From Planctomycetota bacterium (lineage in GTDB: Bacteria; Planctomycetota; UBA1135; UBA2386): a stretch of DNA of 41,815 nt. The position numbers and the translations under genes were made by a program. Under the pieces are notes generated by a model. The model was not told the DNA's origin. It made no database searches and worked only from the letters and a program-made list of their open reading frames with translations. Numbering within the stretch: position 1 is the stretch's first letter; every line of letters begins with the position of its first letter. Below, piece after piece: positions 8,132-15,651 of the stretch. The stretch covers positions 1 through 41,815 of the forward strand of contig JAGQRB010000522.1 in NCBI GenBank assembly GCA_020425925.1, given 5' to 3'.

Positions 8132-9412
8132 ATGACGCACGCGCCCGAGAGTCCGGAGAAGAGCCTGCCGCCACCTTGGGACCGCATCTTCTCGCTCGCG
8201 ACGCGGCTGTTCGTCTGGGGGCTGCTGCTCGCGGTCCTCTGGCTGCTGTCGCCGTTCCTGCTGCTGATCTTCCTGACGTTCGTGTTCGCCTACATCCAGG
8301 CGCACGGCGTCGACGGCCTCGCCCACCGGATCCGACACCGGCCGATCCGCGTGGTCATCGTCGGCCTGGTGTTCCTCGGCACCCTGTTCGCGACCGGCTT
8401 CACGCTGGCGCCGCAGGTGAACGAGCAGGCCCAGGTGTTCTGGAAGAACCGCTTCCACTACATCGAGCAGGCCGACGCCGAGCTCGACAAGTTCCTGCGC
8501 TCGTGGCCTGCGATCCACGAGCCGCTGCTCAAGCACCGCGAGATGGACCCGAGCAAGATGCTCGCGGAAGACGAGTTCACCGGCGAGATCGGGCCCGATG
8601 GGCGCTACATCCGCCGTCCCGGGGTCACCCCGACGCCGCCGACCGACACCAAGAACGGCACCCCGCGGGACGGCACCCCGCGGGATGGCGCGGTCCAGGC
8701 CCCACAAGAGCCGGCGACGACGCCGGCCGAACCGAAACAGCTGCACCTCGTGCGCGACCTCTTCGACGGCGCGGGCCAGGCGATCCGCGAGGGTTCGCTC
8801 GCGATCGGCCAATCGGTGCTCGGCTACGCGTCGGCGTTCCTGCTCGCGCTGCTGTTCTCGTTCCTGATCGTGCTCGACCTGCCGAAGATCAAGCGCGGCG
8901 TCAACGGCCTGACCCGCACCAAGGTCGGCTTCATCTACGACGAGGTTGCCGACAACATCGCCGGCTTCGGCAAGGTCCTCGGCCGCGCACTCGAGGCGCA
9001 GCTCTTCATCTCGATCGTCAACACGATCCTGACCGCGATCGGGATCTGGCTGATGGGCCTGCCGAATCTCCTGGTGCTGTCCGCGATCGTGTTCTTCTGC
9101 AGCTTCATCCCGGTGGCCGGGACGATCATCAGCTCGGTGCCGATCTGCCTGATCGCGCTGCAGCAGGACGGCGTGACGGCGATGCTGCTCGTGATCCTGC
9201 TGATCTCGATCATCCACCTGATCGAGACCTACGTTCTCAATCCGCAGATCTACGGCCACCACATGCACATGAATCCGGTGGTCGTGCTGATCGTGCTGAC
9301 CGTCGGCGGCAAGCTGTTCGGGCTCTGGGGCCTGCTGCTCGGGATCCCGATCGTGAACTACATCTGGCGCAACGCGATCCGGTATCCGGAACACAAACCC
9401 GCCGGCTCCTGA
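8132..9412 (+). CDS. AI-2E family (PerM/TqsA-like) membrane transporter
   Basis: A 426-residue inner-membrane protein of the AI-2 exporter superfamily, which exports small molecules or ions; members include TqsA (autoinducer-2) and PerM. Two hydrophobic helices near residues 25-55 are followed by a third (RVVIVGLVFLGTLFATGF). A soluble loop of about 110 residues holds a short 5-residue tandem repeat (GTPRD twice), and then come the conserved C-terminal membrane segments, including SFIPVAGTIISSVPI, ETYVLNPQIYG and LFGLWGLLLGIPI, which are hallmark motifs of the family. Length and order fit. The start ATG follows a purine-rich ACCGGAAAA stretch. It is divergent from the ASPIC/UnbV gene (92 bases apart) and convergent with the Nif3-like gene. 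The substrate cannot be told from sequence. Confidence 0.93.
   Translation: MTHAPESPEKSLPPPWDRIFSLATRLFVWGLLLAVLWLLSPFLLLIFLTFVFAYIQAHGVDGLAHRIRHRPIRVVIVGLVFLGTLFATGFTLAPQVNEQAQVFWKNRFHYIEQADAELDKFLRSWPAIHEPLLKHREMDPSKMLAEDEFTGEIGPDGRYIRRPGVTPTPPTDTKNGTPRDGTPRDGAVQAPQEPATTPAEPKQLHLVRDLFDGAGQAIREGSLAIGQSVLGYASAFLLALLFSFLIVLDLPKIKRGVNGLTRTKVGFIYDEVADNIAGFGKVLGRALEAQLFISIVNTILTAIGIWLMGLPNLLVLSAIVFFCSFIPVAGTIISSVPICLIALQQDGVTAMLLVILLISIIHLIETYVLNPQIYGHHMHMNPVVVLIVLTVGGKLFGLWGLLLGIPIVNYIWRNAIRYPEHKPAGS
8656..8685 (+). repeat. 15-base tandem duplication inside the AI-2E gene
   Basis: CGGCACCCCGCGGGA occurs twice head to tail (8656-8670 and 8671-8685). It encodes a repeated Gly-Thr-Pro-Arg-Asp unit in the soluble loop, stays in frame, and looks like a replication-slippage duplication in a tolerant linker. 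Confidence 0.8.
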
Positions 9413-9419
9413 CCGGCGG
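9399..9419. terminator. Hairpin between convergent AI-2E and Nif3-like genes
   Basis: CCGCCGG (9399-9405) pairs perfectly with CCGGCGG (9413-9419) around a 7-base loop that contains the AI-2E stop codon. It sits between two convergent stop codons only ten bases apart, so it could end transcription in both directions. There is no T-tract. Confidence 0.45.
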
Positions 9420-9422
9420 AGT

Positions 9423-10214
9423 TCAGACGATCGCGATCGGATCCCGATCGGACTTGCTGATCGCGATGTCGACGTCGTCGCCGAGCGCGGACCGCAAGCG
9501 CTTGCGCAGGATCTTGAGATAGCCGCGTTCGGTGTTGGTGTGACCCGCGAGCACGACGCTGGTGCCGTTCGCGAGCGCGGCGAGCACGTCGTGGTGCGAC
9601 ATCTCGCCGGTCAGGATCACGTCGACCGACTCGCCGCGCACGATGCTGCCGCCGGCACCGGCCGCGACCGCAGCCGAGCGGACCGACTTCGAAGTCGGCG
9701 CGCGCGCCACCTGCAGCTGTCGCCGCCCCAAGTGCTGCTTGATGCGCTGCACGAAGCGCGCGAACGGGATCGGCCGCGGCAGCTCGACCACCCGGCCGAA
9801 CTCGCCGTCGCCACACGGTTCGCGACCCGCCGGCTCGTCACCGCCGAGCACACCGTCGGCCAACCAGTCGGCGATGCCACCGGGCGCCGCGTCGAGCGCG
9901 GTGTGCGGCGAGTAGAGCGCGAATCCGGCCGCGACCGAACCGAGCAGCGCGCGCTGCTTGCCGTCGCCGACCCCGAGCCGCCGCAGCGGCTGGAAGATCG
10001 CCGGGTGGTAGGCGACGACGAGGTCCGAACGCGTGAACCTGGCCTCGGCGACGACGTCGTCGGTCAGGTCGATCGTTAGCAGGATGCGCTCGATCCGGTG
10101 ACGGCGCCCGCGCGGATCGAGCAGCAACCCGACGTTGTCCCAGTCGGCCGCGAGTTCGAGCGGCGCGATCTCCTCAAGGGCATCGAGGACGCGCGCCAGG
10201 GTCGTTCCCGGCAT
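9423..10214 (-). CDS. Nif3-like dinuclear metal center hexameric protein
   Basis: A 263-residue cytosolic protein of the NIF3/DUF34 family (Nif3-like dinuclear metal center proteins; GTP cyclohydrolase I type 2-like). Typical elements are LARVLDALEEIAPLELAADWDNVGLL at the N-terminus (split here only for description), YHPAIFQPLRR and SPHTALDAAPGGIADWLA in the middle, and GEMSHHDVLAALANG and LAGHTNTERGYL near the end. The His/Asp/Glu residues of YHP, SPHTALD and GHTNTE form the two-metal site. The molecular function of the family is still debated. The ATG at 10214 overlaps the stop of the upstream M16 gene (ATGA), making it the last gene of a four-gene translationally coupled run. Confidence 0.92.
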   Translation of the reverse strand: MPGTTLARVLDALEEIAPLELAADWDNVGLLLDPRGRRHRIERILLTIDLTDDVVAEARFTRSDLVVAYHPAIFQPLRRLGVGDGKQRALLGSVAAGFALYSPHTALDAAPGGIADWLADGVLGGDEPAGREPCGDGEFGRVVELPRPIPFARFVQRIKQHLGRRQLQVARAPTSKSVRSAAVAAGAGGSIVRGESVDVILTGEMSHHDVLAALANGTSVVLAGHTNTERGYLKILRKRLRSALGDDVDIAISKSDRDPIAIV

Positions 10215-11464
10215 CAGCTCGCTCCGGCGCTCAGGATCGCGAGGCGATCGGGATGCAGGTTGCGTTCGGCGGCTTCGCGCACCTGCTCGGCCGTGACCGC
10301 CCGCACGATGTCGGGGTAGCGGTGCAGGAAGTCGAAGCCGAGGCCGAAGCGCTTGCAGCGGATCGCGTAGCCCGCGAGGTTGCTGCTGCGCTCGAACGCG
10401 AACACGAAGCTGCCGGTCAGGTACTTCTTGACGTCGGCGAGCTCGTCGGCGCCGGGCGGCTCGCGCCGGATGCGCTCGATCTCGGCCAGGAACCCGTCGA
10501 TCGCGCGCTGCCGGTGCTCGGGCGATGTGCCGATGTAGGCCGTGAACGTGCCCGGCTCCTCGCCGGCGCTGCCGGTGATACCCGCGCTGACCGCGTAGCA
10601 CAGACCCTGCTCGTCGCGCAGCTTGCGCGCGCAGCGCGAGGTGAAACCGGGCCCGGTGCCGAGAATGTGGTCCATCACCGACAGCACGTAGAAGTCGGGA
10701 TCGGCGCGCCGGATGCCGAGATGGCCGAGATAGACGTGCACCTGCTCGCGCGCCATCGGGATGTGGGCGTTCTGAGCGGCGCCGGCGAGCTCGACCTTGG
10801 GCGTCGCGACGTGGTCGACCGGGTCGCCGCGGAAGCTGCGGAAGGTCTTCTCGAGGCGATCGAGCGTATCCTCGACCTCGTCCGGTGCCGCGACCGCGAC
10901 GTAGCCGCCAGCGGGCCGGAACCAGCGCTGGTGGTAGGCGCGCAGATCCTTCGGCGAGAGCCTGGCCACGGTCGCCGCGGTGCCCTGCGACGGCCGCGCC
11001 AGCGGGTGCTTGCCGTAGACCGCCTTGCGGAAGCGGCGGGCGGCGACGATGCGCGGATCGTCGTCCTCGGCCGCGATCTCGGTCAACACCTCGGCCTGCA
11101 CGCGCTTGACCGCCCGGGTCGGGAACGTCGGCCGCGTGACCATCTCGCGCAGCAGTGCCAGCGCCTGCTTCTGCGACTTCGCCGGCCCCATCACGATGCC
11201 GCCGCGGTGGTTGCCGTCGAGGCTCGCACCGAGCGACTCGGCCGCCCTCGCGAGCTCGAGATCGTCGTACTTCTCGGTGCCCTCGTCGAGGCAGGCACCG
11301 ACGAGGTTCGCGAGCCCCGACTGGTCGGCGGGTTCGTCGGCACCGTGGATGTCGAGCGAGACGACCCCGGCGAAGGTCTGCACCCCGGAGTTGCGGATCG
11401 CGAGCAGCGTCAGGCCGCTCGGCAGCTGGCGCTCGCCGATCTCGAGCTGGATCCCGGTCTTCAT
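10214..11464 (-). CDS. M16 family peptidase-like protein, non-catalytic subunit
   Basis: A 416-residue M16 (pitrilysin/MPP-like) protein. The region aligning with the zinc site reads SGLANLVGACLDEGTEKYDD, so the HxxEH motif is lost. It keeps the C-terminal arginine/tyrosine substrate-orienting element (KLRDEQGLCYAVSAG), the usual signature of the non-catalytic partner in heterodimeric M16 enzymes. No signal peptide is visible. The start overlaps the stop of the catalytic M16 gene by ATGA, supporting 1:1 synthesis of a heterodimer. It should act on short peptides in the cytosol, or in whichever compartment its partner occupies; this is inferred from known M16B pairs. Confidence 0.92.
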   Translation of the reverse strand: MKTGIQLEIGERQLPSGLTLLAIRNSGVQTFAGVVSLDIHGADEPADQSGLANLVGACLDEGTEKYDDLELARAAESLGASLDGNHRGGIVMGPAKSQKQALALLREMVTRPTFPTRAVKRVQAEVLTEIAAEDDDPRIVAARRFRKAVYGKHPLARPSQGTAATVARLSPKDLRAYHQRWFRPAGGYVAVAAPDEVEDTLDRLEKTFRSFRGDPVDHVATPKVELAGAAQNAHIPMAREQVHVYLGHLGIRRADPDFYVLSVMDHILGTGPGFTSRCARKLRDEQGLCYAVSAGITGSAGEEPGTFTAYIGTSPEHRQRAIDGFLAEIERIRREPPGADELADVKKYLTGSFVFAFERSSNLAGYAIRCKRFGLGFDFLHRYPDIVRAVTAEQVREAAERNLHPDRLAILSAGAS

Positions 11465-12816
11465 CGCCCGGCTCCCTTGGCCTTGCGCGTGCCCTTGGCT
11501 CCCGAACCCTTGGCCTTCGCACGAGTCCGGCGCGGCGCCGTCGTCTTGCCGTTCGACGCCGCTGCGGGCACGGCCCAGACGACCGCAGAGCGCGCGAAGT
11601 CGAAGTAGCGGCCGGCGACCTGACGGAGCTCCTTGCTGGACAGCGATTCGTAGGTCGGCAGCACGTCCTCGAGCGTGCGATAGCCCGCCGGCGTGCCGGC
11701 CTCGAAGCGCGCGACCTTCATCGCCTGCTCGAGCACCGACTCGTCCTGGAACAGGAACGACGCCGAGATCTGCGCCCGGATCCGCGCCAGATCGGACTTG
11801 CCGACGCCCTCGTCGACCTGCCGCGCGATCTCCTCGCGGATCGCACGCTCGACCTTCGCGGGATCGGCGCCCTGCCGTAGTTCGCACAGCACGAAGAACC
11901 CACCGGGATCCTGGCGCGTCTCGTTGATCACGCTGACGTCGGTGACCAGCTCATCGCGCAGCACGAGCCGCTTGTAGAGCCGGCTGTTCTTGCTGTTGCC
12001 GAGATCATGGGACAGCAGATCGAGCGCGTAGTCGTCGCGCTCGCCCATGCGACAGGTCGGGAAGCCGATGCAGAGCCGCGTGACCGAGTGCGGCGTGCGC
12101 AGCTCCGCACGCCTCTCACCTTGCGGCGCAGGCTCGCGCAGCGGCGCCTCGCGATCGGCGACGCGCGGCAGGTCACCGAAAAGCTCGCGGATGCGATCCG
12201 TGGTTCGTTTGGTGTCGATCGCGCCGACGACGGTCAGGAACGCCCGGTTCGGGCCGTAGTGACGTTCGTAGTAGCCGCGCATGCCCTGCACGCCGAGCCG
12301 CTCGAGGTCTTCGCGGTAGCCGATCACCGGGTGGTGGTAGGGGTGCACCTGCCACAGCAGGCCCTCGCAGGCCTGGTAGAGCGGCCGCCATGGCTCGTCC
12401 TCGCCCATCGCGAGTTCCTCGAGCACGACGTTCTTCTCGCTGACGAATTCCTGTGGGTCGAGCAGGCAGCTCCGCATCCGGCTCGACTCGATCTCGAGCG
12501 CGGTCTCCCAGCGATCGGACGCCAGCGAGAAGTAGTAGGCGGTGCTGTCGTTGTCGGTGAAGGCGTTGTTGCTACCCCCCATCTTGCTCGTCAGCAGATC
12601 GATCTCGCCCTTCGCGAAGTGCTCGGTGCCCTTGAACATCATGTGTTCGAGGAAGTGCGAGACGCCGGTCTCGCCCGAACGCTCGTCGCGCGCACCGACC
12701 GCGTACCACAGCACCGAGGCGACGACCGGCAGCGGCCCGCGCTGCAGCAGCAGCGCGCGGAAGCCGTTGTCGAGCTCGAGCACCTCGACGTCCGGGAGCA
12801 TCAACGTGTCCGTCAT
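11461..12816 (-). CDS. M16 family zinc metallopeptidase, catalytic subunit
   Basis: A 451-residue M16B peptidase with the inverted zinc motif HFLEH at residues 54-58 and the downstream zinc-binding Glu134 in VVLEELAMGEDEP, exactly 76 residues later. It also has GGSNNAFTDNDSTAYY, the conserved substrate-cleft segment. It lacks the R/Y element found in the next gene, so the two proteins complement each other as an active and a scaffold subunit. A lysine/arginine-rich tail (TRAKAKGSGAKGTRKAKGAGR, last ~25 residues) extends past the family end and may bind nucleic acid or membranes. The start overlaps the upstream pseudouridine synthase stop (ATGA). I see no signal peptide. Confidence 0.94.
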   Translation of the reverse strand: MTDTLMLPDVEVLELDNGFRALLLQRGPLPVVASVLWYAVGARDERSGETGVSHFLEHMMFKGTEHFAKGEIDLLTSKMGGSNNAFTDNDSTAYYFSLASDRWETALEIESSRMRSCLLDPQEFVSEKNVVLEELAMGEDEPWRPLYQACEGLLWQVHPYHHPVIGYREDLERLGVQGMRGYYERHYGPNRAFLTVVGAIDTKRTTDRIRELFGDLPRVADREAPLREPAPQGERRAELRTPHSVTRLCIGFPTCRMGERDDYALDLLSHDLGNSKNSRLYKRLVLRDELVTDVSVINETRQDPGGFFVLCELRQGADPAKVERAIREEIARQVDEGVGKSDLARIRAQISASFLFQDESVLEQAMKVARFEAGTPAGYRTLEDVLPTYESLSSKELRQVAGRYFDFARSAVVWAVPAAASNGKTTAPRRTRAKAKGSGAKGTRKAKGAGR

Positions 12817-13865
12817 TTCCGTTTCTCTTGGCCGACTCGTCGCGGCCGATTCGTCTGGCCCGGTTTGGTCCGGGCCGGTTTCTTGTGGGCCGATCTCGTT
12901 TGGGTCGGCCTCGTCTTGGTCGTCCTCGCTTGGGCCGACTCGTCGACCGGCAGCTCGTCGCGCCGCGCCAGCTGCCGCAGCTCCTGGACCTCGTGCAGGT
13001 GCAGGAACCGCCACTTGCCGACGCCGAGACCGTGCAGGCTGAGCTCGCCGAGACGGACGCGCTTCAGCGCCGCCACCGGATAGCCGAGCTTGGCGAACAC
13101 GCGGCGGATCTCGCGATTCTTGCCCTCCCGGAGCGTGACCTTGAGGAACGTGCGATCGCGCGTGGTACGCGCGACGCGCACGCGCATGCCCGCCGTCGGC
13201 CCTTCGGCGAGCCAGACGCCGCCGCGCGCGCGCGAGATCTCGTCCTGCGTGACGCGGCCGCGCAGCACGACGTTGTACAGCTTCGGGATGCCGTAGCGCG
13301 GGTGCGTCATCTCGAGCGCGAACGGGCCGTCGTTGGTGAGCAGGATCAGACCTTCGCTGTCGAGATCGAGCCGGCCGACGGTGAACAGGCGCCCGCGCAC
13401 CGTCGGCATGAAGTCGACGACGCGCTTCTTCTGCTCGTGTCGCGCGGTGGTGCAGACGACGCCCTTGGGCTTGTTGAACAGCACGTAGACCGATTTCTCC
13501 GGTCGCACGCTGTTGCCGTCGAACAGCACCTCGTCGTGTTCGGGATCGACGCGGGTGCCGAGCTCGGTCACCACCGTGCCGTTGAGTTCGACGCGACCGG
13601 CGGCGATCAGCTCGTCGGCGGCGCGGCGGCTGCAGACGCCGCATTGGGCGAGGAACTGGTTGAGCCGGACCTTGCCGTCGGCGATCGCGTTCGGCGCGGC
13701 GGCCGGCGTGACGATCAGACCCTGCCGGCGCCGCGCACCCGCGCGCGGACCGGTGCTTCGGGTTCCGGTGCCTCGGGTTCCGGGCTTCCGGACCCCGCGC
13801 GCCGGCGACTTCGGCGTGCGGTCGTTGCGGCTCCGGCGTCGATCGTCTTCGTGCCGTCGACTCAT
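12813..13865 (-). CDS. RsuA/RluB/RluE-family rRNA pseudouridine synthase
   Basis: Converts a specific uridine in rRNA to pseudouridine. The 350-residue product has a basic low-complexity N-terminus (about 50 residues), an S4 RNA-binding domain (RLNQFLAQCGVCSRRAADELI, residues ~67-115) and the RsuA/RluB catalytic domain with FNKPKGVVCT and GRLDLDSEGL, where Asp167 is the catalytic residue. KVTLREGKNREIRRVF is the other family signature. A C-terminal Lys/Arg/Thr-rich tail of about 45 residues (KPARTKPGQTNRPRR) is an extension. The length and the GRLDLDSEG motif suggest RluB (23S U2605) rather than RsuA, but this is not certain. It is the first gene of the run with two M16 genes and the Nif3-like gene. 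Confidence 0.93.
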   Translation of the reverse strand: MSRRHEDDRRRSRNDRTPKSPARGVRKPGTRGTGTRSTGPRAGARRRQGLIVTPAAAPNAIADGKVRLNQFLAQCGVCSRRAADELIAAGRVELNGTVVTELGTRVDPEHDEVLFDGNSVRPEKSVYVLFNKPKGVVCTTARHEQKKRVVDFMPTVRGRLFTVGRLDLDSEGLILLTNDGPFALEMTHPRYGIPKLYNVVLRGRVTQDEISRARGGVWLAEGPTAGMRVRVARTTRDRTFLKVTLREGKNREIRRVFAKLGYPVAALKRVRLGELSLHGLGVGKWRFLHLHEVQELRQLARRDELPVDESAQARTTKTRPTQTRSAHKKPARTKPGQTNRPRRVGQEKRK

Positions 13866-13964
13866 CGACGGATCGGGGTCCGGGGCGACTGCGGGAAACG
13901 GCGTTCGAATGGCACGATCCCGGCAGTTCTAGCGCACGCGTGGTCGTGAAGCCATGAATGACCC

Positions 13965-13992
13965 GGAGGACTCGGCCATGATGCCGCCGTGA
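13965..13992 (+). promoter_or_regulatory. Strong Shine-Dalgarno with 4-codon leader ORF coupled to the YfcC-family start
   Basis: GGAGGA (13965-13970) is an excellent ribosome site but lies 18 bases from the GTG start of the carrier gene. Seven bases after it is ATG ATG CCG CCG TGA (13978-13992), whose stop overlaps the GTG as GTGA. An in-frame stop at 13959-13961 excludes a longer carrier start. This suggests a tiny leader peptide with re-initiation at the carrier gene. Confidence 0.45.
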
Positions 13993-15650
13993 ACAACCCC
14001 GCCCGGTTCCCGCATCCGCTCGCGCTGATCTTCGCCATGGTGGTGCTGGCGCAAGTCCTGACCTACCTGCTGCCGAAGGGCGAGTACGACCGCGAGCCGC
14101 CCCTCGATGAGGGCGAACCGTTCGCCGAGGTCGAGGGCCAGGCGCCGCTGCGCGAACGCCTTGCCGCCGCCCGACAGCAACGTGGGCTGACGCCCGCGAC
14201 GCTCGGAGCCCTGTTCCACGTCGCGCCGGGGACGGTCGAGCAGTGGGAGGCCGGACCGCCGCGGGACGGCGAGGGCTGGCGGCCGGGGGCGCAGATCGAG
14301 GCCACGGTCGGCGCACTGCTGGCCCGCTGGGTCGACGACGGCGTCGTGCCGAGCGAGGCCGAGATCAAGGCCTGGAAGGACGCCCGCGGCGGCCACCATC
14401 GCAGCGTCGTGCCGGACACCTACGCCCGGATCGAATCGGCGACGGCACTGCCGTGGTTCGGCGCGCTGACCGCGATTCCACGCGGGTTCGCCAAGGCCGC
14501 CGACATCATCTTCTTCGTCTTCGTCGTCGGCGGAGTGATCGGCATGCTGCGCGCCACTGGCGCGATCGACGCGCTGATCGGCCGCGCGATCCACGCGTTC
14601 TCGGGTCGGCCCGTGCTGTTGATCGCGATCATGACGCTGCTGTTCGCGGTCGGCTCGTCGACGATCGGCATGGCCGAGGAGTACATGCCGTTCGTGCCGC
14701 TGCTCGTGACGTTGAGCCTCGCGCTCGGCATGGACGCGATCGTCGCGCTCGGCATCGTCTACATCGGCGCCGGGGTCGGCTACGGCTGCGCCGCGCTCAA
14801 CCCGTTCACCGTGCTCGTCGCGCAGAACATCGCCGGGCTCGAGCCGACCTCGGGCTGGCTGTTCCGCGTGGTCTACATGGTCGCCGGCGTGGCGATCGGC
14901 GTGTTGCACATCACACGCTACGCCCGACGGATCCGCCGTGATCCCGAGCGCAGTCTGGTCAAGGACATCGACTACTCGAAGGGCTACGAGATGCCGGCCG
15001 ACGTCGCGCTGTCGCCGGCGCGGATGGTCGTGATCGGGCTGTTCATGGCCGCGATCGGGCTGTTCGTGTTCGGCGTCGCGAAGTGGGATTGGTACTTCGA
15101 CGAGCTGATGGCGGTCTTCCTCGGCCTCGGCATCGCCGCCGCGTTGGTCGCGCGGCTGAGCCCGAACCGCGCCGCGACCGCGTTCTGCGAGGGCGCCGCC
15201 GAGATGACGACGACCGCGCTGCTGATCGGCGTCGCGCGCACGATCGAGGTCGTGCTGACCGACGGTCAGGTCATCGACACCGTGATCCACGGTATCGCCG
15301 ATGCGATCGCAGGCGCTGGGTCGTTCATGGCGTCGATCGGCATGCTGGTCGTGCAGTGCGTGACGAACTTCTTCATCCCGTCGGGCTCGGGCCAGGCCTA
15401 CGTGACGATGCCGATCATGGCGCCGCTCGCGGACCTCACCGGCGTGTCGCGCCAGACGGCGGTGCTCGCCTACCAGACCGGCGACGGTTTCATGAACATG
15501 ATCGTGCCGACCAATGCGCTGCTGATGGGCATGCTAGCGCTCGGCCGCGTGCCGTTCGCGCGCTGGGCCCGTTTCGTCGTGCCGGTGCTGCTCGAGCTGC
15601 TGCTGCTCGCGGTCGGCGCGCTGCTGGTCGCCGCGTGGATCGGATACTGA
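13989..15650 (+). CDS. YfcC-family (DcuC-like) membrane carrier with inserted HTH-like segment
   Basis: A 553-residue polytopic inner-membrane protein of the YfcC/C4-dicarboxylate-carrier-like family (ion transporter superfamily). Residues 10-28 form the first membrane helix, followed by LPKGEYDR. The family body resumes at VVPDTY (about 140) with KAADIIFFVFVVGGVIGML and FAVGSSTIGMAEEYMPFVPLL. Near the end are FFIPSGSGQAYVTMPIMAPLAD and AYQTGDGFMNMIVPTNALLMG, the conserved re-entrant motifs. Between GEYDR and VVPDTY about 100 residues are inserted (36-138). They contain LRERLAAARQQRGLTPATLG and VAPGTVEQWEAG, which read like a Cro/C1-type helix-turn-helix. The substrate is unknown, possibly amino acids, peptides or dicarboxylates. 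The only available upstream start is GTG. It is divergent from the pseudouridine synthase gene and ends one base from the convergent GH3 stop. Confidence 0.88.
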   Translation: MNNPARFPHPLALIFAMVVLAQVLTYLLPKGEYDREPPLDEGEPFAEVEGQAPLRERLAAARQQRGLTPATLGALFHVAPGTVEQWEAGPPRDGEGWRPGAQIEATVGALLARWVDDGVVPSEAEIKAWKDARGGHHRSVVPDTYARIESATALPWFGALTAIPRGFAKAADIIFFVFVVGGVIGMLRATGAIDALIGRAIHAFSGRPVLLIAIMTLLFAVGSSTIGMAEEYMPFVPLLVTLSLALGMDAIVALGIVYIGAGVGYGCAALNPFTVLVAQNIAGLEPTSGWLFRVVYMVAGVAIGVLHITRYARRIRRDPERSLVKDIDYSKGYEMPADVALSPARMVVIGLFMAAIGLFVFGVAKWDWYFDELMAVFLGLGIAAALVARLSPNRAATAFCEGAAEMTTTALLIGVARTIEVVLTDGQVIDTVIHGIADAIAGAGSFMASIGMLVVQCVTNFFIPSGSGQAYVTMPIMAPLADLTGVSRQTAVLAYQTGDGFMNMIVPTNALLMGMLALGRVPFARWARFVVPVLLELLLLAVGALLVAAWIGY

Positions 15651-15651
15651 C

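Noticed and set aside
9423..11522. Single 699-codon frame covering the second M16 gene and the Nif3-like gene
   Set aside because: Only its last 263 codons are Nif3-like; the rest is an out-of-frame shadow of the M16 gene, so this is not a fusion.
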